A DNA stretch of 28,978 nt from contig JAICIG010000030.1 of the NCBI GenBank assembly GCA_025924495.1, forward strand, positions 1 through 28,978. The letters are read 5' to 3'. Shown piece after piece: positions 25,293-28,978 of the stretch. Both the position numbers and the translations under genes were made by a program. Within the stretch, counting starts at the first letter, position 1. Each line of letters begins with the position of its first letter. Under the pieces are notes generated by a model that saw only the letters and a list, made by a program, of their open reading frames with translations, searched no databases and was not told where the DNA came from. The stretch is from Pirellulales bacterium (GTDB lineage Bacteria; Planctomycetota; Planctomycetia; Pirellulales; JAICIG01).

Positions 25293-25447
25293 CATCGGTA
25301 CGCATCGGTACGTCGCGTCTCGGTACGGTTGTCCCGTTGCGCGAAGCACACATCGGTACATACCCTATTATATAATAGGGTGTACCGGTGTGTGCGCGTG
25401 CGCTCGTGGCGCTCTCTTGTGCATTGGGCGCGCAAGGCGTACCGATG
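25293..25447. repeat. Iteron-like CATCGGTAC repeats
   Basis: CATCGGTAC occurs at 25293-25301, 25303-25311 and 25351-25359, with a variant TCTCGGTAC at 25318-25326. Inverted copies are GTACCGGTG at 25382-25390 (one mismatch) and GTACCGATG at 25439-25447. Five or six copies within 155 bases, directly after the RepA-like gene, is far beyond chance for a 9-base word. Confidence 0.75.
25346..25395. repeat. 50-bp imperfect palindrome with AT-rich centre
   Basis: The outer arms are GCACACATCGGTAC at 25346-25359 and GTACCGGTGTGTGC at 25382-25395 (one T-G pair). An AT bulge at 25360-25361 follows on the left. The core is 20 bases without mismatch: ACCCTATTAT at 25362-25371 and ATAATAGGGT at 25372-25381. 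The two arms carry the two central repeat copies. It lies in the 276-base space between convergent genes. Confidence 0.8.
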
Positions 25448-25512
25448 CTCGAGCGCGCAACCAAGGCGCGCACGCGACAAGACGCGCAAGGTCACGAAGC
25501 GCCACGAGATCG

Positions 25513-26058
25513 CTATTCCGCCACGGCGGATCTCAGCCAGCGCGACACCCGTTCCAGCGCGCGCAGGTGCTCGCCGGGGACGTCGGCGGGAGAAAGGAAG
25601 AGAAAGATTATGTGGACAGGCCGATTGTCGAGGCTGTTGAAGTCAAGGCCACGACGCGACAATGCCAGCGTCCCGATCACGCGTGGGACAGACCGAAGCT
25701 TGGCGTGGGGAACGGCAAACCCTCGGCCGATGCCTGTGGAACCGAGTTCCTCGCGTTTCAGGATCGCGGCGACGATTTCTTCCTCGTCGGCTCGGTCGAT
25801 CTTGCCTGCGGACGTCAGCGCCGCCACGATCTCGCGGACCGCTTCCTCTTTGCTCGTGGCGCGGAGCTCAGGCAGGAAGGCGTCGCAAACGAGAGGCCCT
25901 ACTTCACTCTGCAACGCCATTTCCCCAAACCACGCCAGACTGCCACAGTGAGGGCACGGCGCATCGCCCGGCGGCATGGATGGCTCAATGACGAAGGCAT
26001 TTCCGCACACCGGACAGCGGTTGGGGACGCCTTCGGGGGTCCGCGAGGAGATCGTCAT
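25513..26058 (-). CDS. Zinc ribbon fused to PTS EIIA (PtsN-like) domain
   Basis: A 181-residue protein. The N-terminal 45 residues hold a zinc ribbon C15-x2-C18 (CPVC) ... C35-x2-C38 (CPHC). Residues about 60-181 are a fructose/nitrogen-type EIIA domain: KEEAVREIVAALTSAGKID, then REELGSTGIGRGFAVPHAK, where H118 is the phosphorylated histidine position. EIIA normally receives phosphate from HPr or NPr; PtsN-type domains often act in regulation rather than transport. The zinc-ribbon fusion is unusual outside planctomycete-like genomes (inference). The ATG is at 26058, and the gene is divergent from ompH with a 390-base gap. It converges on the RepA-like gene, with the repeats and palindrome between them. 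No EIIB/EIIC partner is visible. Confidence 0.88.
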   Translation of the reverse strand: MTISSRTPEGVPNRCPVCGNAFVIEPSMPPGDAPCPHCGSLAWFGEMALQSEVGPLVCDAFLPELRATSKEEAVREIVAALTSAGKIDRADEEEIVAAILKREELGSTGIGRGFAVPHAKLRSVPRVIGTLALSRRGLDFNSLDNRPVHIIFLFLSPADVPGEHLRALERVSRWLRSAVAE

Positions 26059-26448
26059 GGTCTCAGCGTTGCACTCGGCGTTGGGGGCAAGCCGCTCTTA
26101 GCTGGAATTGCCCGGCAGTTGCCGTTGTACCGAAGATCCGCCGGCGCGTCTCATGAATTGCGGACTTCCCGCCCCCCGCAAGCGCATGCAAGCGGTGGGA
26201 CAAAAACCGCGGAGAACCTTACCCGCCAATCACTTGCATCACGCTGAAATGCTCCGCGGCGATTTTCCGCATTTCGATATTTCCGCCGTTGAACTGACCT
26301 TTACCCATCGGCGGGTTCTCGGCACAATACCGCCTCGCAATTGGCCACTTCCGCGTATGCCAATCGGGTAAAGTCGGCACGTGGGTTCTGCGGGAAGGAA
26401 CTCACGCGGTCACGGACGACCTCGCCGAGCCAGCAAGGAGCGCTAAAC
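26059..26448. other. Divergent 390-base spacer between EIIA-like gene and ompH
   Basis: This should hold promoters for both flanking genes. A small hairpin GCGGT/ACCGC lies at 26192-26210. TTTACC at 26300-26305 and CACAAT at 26323-26328 are 17 bases apart and could be a weak + strand promoter for ompH, but the match is poor. Nothing else could be supported. AAGGAG at 26435-26440 is the ompH ribosome-binding site. Confidence 0.4.
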
Positions 26449-27126
26449 GTGAAGAAGTTCCTCTCTTTGGCCACCCTCGTGGCCGTTTTGGCGGCCGTTC
26501 ATGGCGCCGCAGCCGACGCCCTCGCCCAACAATCGGGCGGCCAGGTCGCGATTGTCGACTTGACCTACATTTTTGCCAACCACATTCGCTTCAAGGCCTT
26601 GGTCGAAGACATGCGCAAGGATGTCGAGGCCGCAGAGAACGATCTCAAAGACGCTAAGGTAAGCATCGAAAAGTTGGCTGAAAGCCTCGACAACTACAAC
26701 AAGGCGTCGAAGGAATTCAAGGACCTGGAAGAGGATCTGGCCAAGCGCCAGGCCGACCTGCAAGTGCAGGTCAACATTCAGAAACGCAATTTCATGGAGC
26801 AGGAAGCAAAGATTTATCTGTCGATCTATCGCGAAGTGCTCGACCACGTGAAACATCATGCCGAGAAATACGGCATCAACCTGGTGCTGCGATTCAATGG
26901 CGATCCGATCGAAGGAGACGACCTGCAAGGCGTGATGCGAGAGCTGAACCGCCAGGTGGTCTACCACAACCGGTCCATCGACATCACGCCCATCATTCTC
27001 GAAGCCTGCAACGCCGGCGCCGGCACGGCCTCGACGCGAACGCGTCCGCCCGTCGGTCCGGGCGGCCTGCCGCCGCGCACGGCTTCGCCTCAGGGAGTCC
27101 TGCCTCGCAACACCAACAAGCGCTAA
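26449..27126 (+). CDS. OmpH/Skp-like periplasmic chaperone
   Basis: A 225-residue protein with a signal peptide (KKFLSLATLVAVLAAVHGAAADALAQ). The mature part begins GGQVAIVDLTYIFANHIRF, the typical start of the OmpH/Skp family, followed by a long charged coiled-coil region about 50-130 (MRKDVEAAENDLKDAK and onward), and then HAEKYGINLVLRF, matching the fold after the tentacles. The C-terminus adds a Pro/Gly/Thr-rich tail (TRTRPPVGPGGLPPRT). Skp binds unfolded outer membrane proteins in the periplasm. GTG 26449 is preferred: AAGGAG is 8 bases upstream and the signal peptide begins there; an in-frame start at 26341 would add a poor N-terminus. The lpxC and lpxA genes follow on the same strand, giving an envelope biogenesis cluster. 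Confidence 0.88.
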   Translation: MKKFLSLATLVAVLAAVHGAAADALAQQSGGQVAIVDLTYIFANHIRFKALVEDMRKDVEAAENDLKDAKVSIEKLAESLDNYNKASKEFKDLEEDLAKRQADLQVQVNIQKRNFMEQEAKIYLSIYREVLDHVKHHAEKYGINLVLRFNGDPIEGDDLQGVMRELNRQVVYHNRSIDITPIILEACNAGAGTASTRTRPPVGPGGLPPRTASPQGVLPRNTNKR

Positions 27127-27145
27127 ACGCAGTGCTGCCGAGCGC

Positions 27146-27160
27146 CGGCGTCCGACGCCG
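27146..27160 (+). other. Small hairpin in the ompH-lpxC spacer
   Basis: CGGCGT at 27146-27151 pairs with ACGCCG at 27155-27160 around a 3-base loop, 20 bases after the ompH stop. No T-run follows. It may only be mRNA structure. Confidence 0.3.
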
Positions 27161-27215
27161 ACCGGCCGCGCATGGAGGCGCGGCGGCCATCACCTTGTTC
27201 TAGTCACCAGGATCT

Positions 27216-28127
27216 ATGTTCAAGCGTTTCAAGGATGATTCGCGGCCGTCGTTGCACGTGCCGCGCCAGCAGCGGACGCTGGCCAAGAGTGCGGCGGTCG
27301 AAGGATTCGGATACTGGAGCGGCAAGGACGTCCGCGTCGAGTTCCGGCCGGCGCCCGTTGACAGCGGCATCGTGTTCATACGCGAAGATCAGCCCAAGCA
27401 AGTCAAGATTCGGGCGGTCGTTTCCAATCGCGTCGAGACGCCCCGCCGCACTACGTTGCGGACGGCCGGCTCGAGCGTCGAGATGGTCGAGCACATTATG
27501 GCGGCGCTCGGCGGTTTGCAGGTCGACAACTGCGAAGTCGCGGTCAACGCCGCCGAAATGCCCGGCTGCGACGGGTCCAGCTTGCCGTTCGTCGAAGCCA
27601 TCATGTCGGCCGGCTTTGTCGAGCAGAAAACGGTCCGGCCCACGCTGTTCGTGCGCGAAGTCACGCGGTTGGGTAATGATGAAAGCTGGGTCGAAGCGCG
27701 GCCCGCTACGAGCGGCGGCCTGTCCGTCAAGTTCCATCTCGACTACGGTTCCACGACAGCCATCGGCCGGCAGACGCTGACCTTGCCCGTCACGCCCGAC
27801 TCATTCCGGCGCGAGCTGGCGCCGGCGCGGACGTTCATGCTCCAGAGCGAAGCCGACTGGCTGCTGGCCCAAGGTCTCGGCACGCGCGCCACGCTCAAGG
27901 ATTTGCTGGTTTTCGACGCCGAAGGCCCGATCGATAACGAATTGCGGTTCCGCGACGAATGCGTGCGTCACAAAACGCTCGACCTGGTCGGCGACCTGGC
28001 CTTGGCCGGCTGCGATCTGGTCGGACACTTCGTGGCTTTCCGCAGCGGTCACCGGCTGAACGCCGAGATGGTGCGAGTGCTGTTGACGGAAGGAGACATG
28101 GTCGGAGGCTTCCGGCGTTCGGCCTGA
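27216..28127 (+). CDS. lpxC: UDP-3-O-acyl-N-acetylglucosamine deacetylase
   Basis: A 303-residue zinc enzyme for the committed step of lipid A synthesis. The zinc ligands are visible: H93 in EMVEHIMAAL (E92 is the catalytic base), H252 and D256 in RHKTLDLVGD. H279 in GHRLNAEMV is the conserved active-site histidine. The spacings match E. coli LpxC (H79, H238, D242, H265). RTLAKSAAVEGFGYWSGKDV is the usual N-terminal motif, here preceded by about 20 extra residues. It is a stand-alone LpxC; many planctomycete and bacteroidete LpxC proteins are fused to FabZ, and no FabZ part is present here. ATG 27216 has only a short-spaced AGGA upstream. It lies 89 bases after ompH and 90 before lpxA. Confidence 0.95.
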   Translation: MFKRFKDDSRPSLHVPRQQRTLAKSAAVEGFGYWSGKDVRVEFRPAPVDSGIVFIREDQPKQVKIRAVVSNRVETPRRTTLRTAGSSVEMVEHIMAALGGLQVDNCEVAVNAAEMPGCDGSSLPFVEAIMSAGFVEQKTVRPTLFVREVTRLGNDESWVEARPATSGGLSVKFHLDYGSTTAIGRQTLTLPVTPDSFRRELAPARTFMLQSEADWLLAQGLGTRATLKDLLVFDAEGPIDNELRFRDECVRHKTLDLVGDLALAGCDLVGHFVAFRSGHRLNAEMVRVLLTEGDMVGGFRRSA

Positions 28128-28217
28128 ATGAGCAACACCCGGCGCCAGGCCGCCGGGCGAGAGAGCGGTCCATTCGCTGCGCAACGGTCAATCAAAAGCA
28201 GGTTGTGGAGTTCTGAC

Positions 28218-28978
28218 ATGGCAACCTATATCGGTGAACACGCCGCCATCGACTCGCGCGCCGAGATCGACCACGACGTGGAGATCGGTCCTTTCTGCGT
28301 GATCGGTCCGCACGCCCGCATCGGCCGCGGCACGCGATTGGAAAATGGCGTGACGATCATGGGCCACGTCACAATCGGCCAGGACAACCACTTTTACCCG
28401 GGCGTGGTCATCGGCGGGGAGCCGCAGGATCTGAGCTACCGCGGCAGCGAAACGCAGGTGGTGATCGGCAACCACAATACGCTGCGCGAAGGCGTGACCA
28501 TCAACCGCGCCACCGAAAAGGAAGACGGCGTCACTTCGATCGGCGACCACAATTTCCTGATGGCCTGTTCGCACGTCGCGCACGATTGCCGGCTGGGCAG
28601 CCATATCATCCTGGCCAACGGCGCCCTGCTGGGCGGCCATGTTCACATTCAGGACCACGCTTCGCTCTCGGGCGGCGTGGCCGTGCACCATTACGCCACC
28701 GTCGGCAGCTACAGCTTCGTCGCTGGTTTGAGCCGAGTGCTGCACGACGTGCCGCCGTTCATGCTGGTCGACGGGCATCCCACCCGGCCGCGCTGCATCA
28801 ACGTGGTGGCGCTGAAGCGTAAGAACTTCTCCCCCGAATCGATCAATTGCCTGGCCGAAGCCCATCGCCTGCTGTACCGCGCCAAAGTAGGCCTGGATCA
28901 CGCGCGAGAGATCCTGCGCGGCAACAACCAGCTTGTGCCGCACGTCAACGAGCTGCTCAGCTTCGTGCAGAGCCAGCA
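28218..28978 (+). CDS. lpxA: Acyl-ACP--UDP-N-acetylglucosamine O-acyltransferase, 3' end outside window
   Basis: The visible 253 residues of a left-handed beta-helix acyltransferase; the frame is open to the window end, so the stop lies beyond. The protein begins MATYIGEHAAIDSRAEI, with hexapeptide repeats such as VEIGPFCVIG, VTIMGHVTIG and LANGALLGGHV. The catalytic histidine is H122 in SHVAHDCRLG, matching E. coli H125. IGGEPQDLSYRGSETQVVIG matches the LpxA loop, and the helical C-terminal part (ESINCLAEAHRLLYRAKVG) is normal. E. coli LpxA has 262 residues, so only a few are missing. LpxA performs the first acylation of UDP-GlcNAc, directly before LpxC. The ATG follows GGAG at 28207-28210. 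A 251-aa open frame on the opposite strand is a shadow. Confidence 0.96.
   Translation, partial: MATYIGEHAAIDSRAEIDHDVEIGPFCVIGPHARIGRGTRLENGVTIMGHVTIGQDNHFYPGVVIGGEPQDLSYRGSETQVVIGNHNTLREGVTINRATEKEDGVTSIGDHNFLMACSHVAHDCRLGSHIILANGALLGGHVHIQDHASLSGGVAVHHYATVGSYSFVAGLSRVLHDVPPFMLVDGHPTRPRCINVVALKRKNFSPESINCLAEAHRLLYRAKVGLDHAREILRGNNQLVPHVNELLSFVQSQ

Noticed and set aside
25390..26247. 285-aa open frame on the + strand over the EIIA-like gene
   Set aside because: Antisense to a gene with an intact zinc ribbon and EIIA active site; Arg/Ala-rich composition typical of a shadow.
26341..26448. Upstream extension of ompH
   Set aside because: The signal peptide and the ribosome-binding site AAGGAG both point to GTG 26449.
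28188..28943. 251-aa open frame on the - strand at the right end
   Set aside because: It is antisense to lpxA, whose hexapeptide repeats and catalytic His are unmistakable.

Overview
The window is a GC-rich chromosomal segment that most resembles a planctomycete of the Pirellulales/Pirellula group. The taxonomic call is an inference. It rests on several protein styles seen together: an HU protein with an Ala/Ser/Pro-rich tail, a topoisomerase I with a Lys/Ala-rich tail, zinc ribbons attached to unusual partners, a PpiD-like protein with a long charged insert, a tiny lipoprotein ending YRTHGGII, and a Gram-negative lipid A cluster (ompH-lpxC-lpxA). Starts are mixed ATG, GTG and TTG. No rRNA, tRNA, insertion sequence or true CRISPR array was found.

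Left part (1-7762, all + strand): the 3' part of a polytopic membrane protein, a membrane zinc-ribbon protein, a large FAD/Fe-S D-2-hydroxyacid-type dehydrogenase overlapping moaD by 4 bases, then moaE, moaA, a cysteine desulfurase-family protein 4 bases after moaA, and a YkgJ-type cysteine-cluster protein. This reads as a molybdenum cofactor block with a possible dedicated sulfur donor. 

Middle part (7763-19903): HU behind a good sigma70-type promoter and a leader hairpin, a 72-aa lipoprotein with a clear intrinsic terminator downstream, pyrD, trpS and acpS on the + strand, topA convergent to acpS, a PpiD/SurA-like periplasmic folding factor divergent from topA, and glgB convergent to it. 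These are housekeeping genes in short or single-gene units.

Right-centre part (19904-25512) is the accessory-looking stretch: an RNase H-like protein that has lost catalytic acidic residues, an 88-aa protein of unknown function, a secreted alpha/beta hydrolase, a DJ-1/PfpI protein, and a RepA-like hexameric-ATPase gene. The spacers here are long and full of hairpin repeats, several with stems that change in a compensated way. The ATPase gene has an AT-rich palindromic operator-like site upstream. Downstream is a cluster of CATCGGTAC repeats in both orientations around a 50-bp AT-centred palindrome, which resembles a plasmid-type replication origin and is the most interesting region of the window.

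Right end (25513-28978): a zinc-ribbon/PTS EIIA fusion on the - strand, then the envelope genes ompH (Skp-like), lpxC and lpxA (cut by the window end) on the + strand, consistent with lipid A synthesis and an outer membrane.
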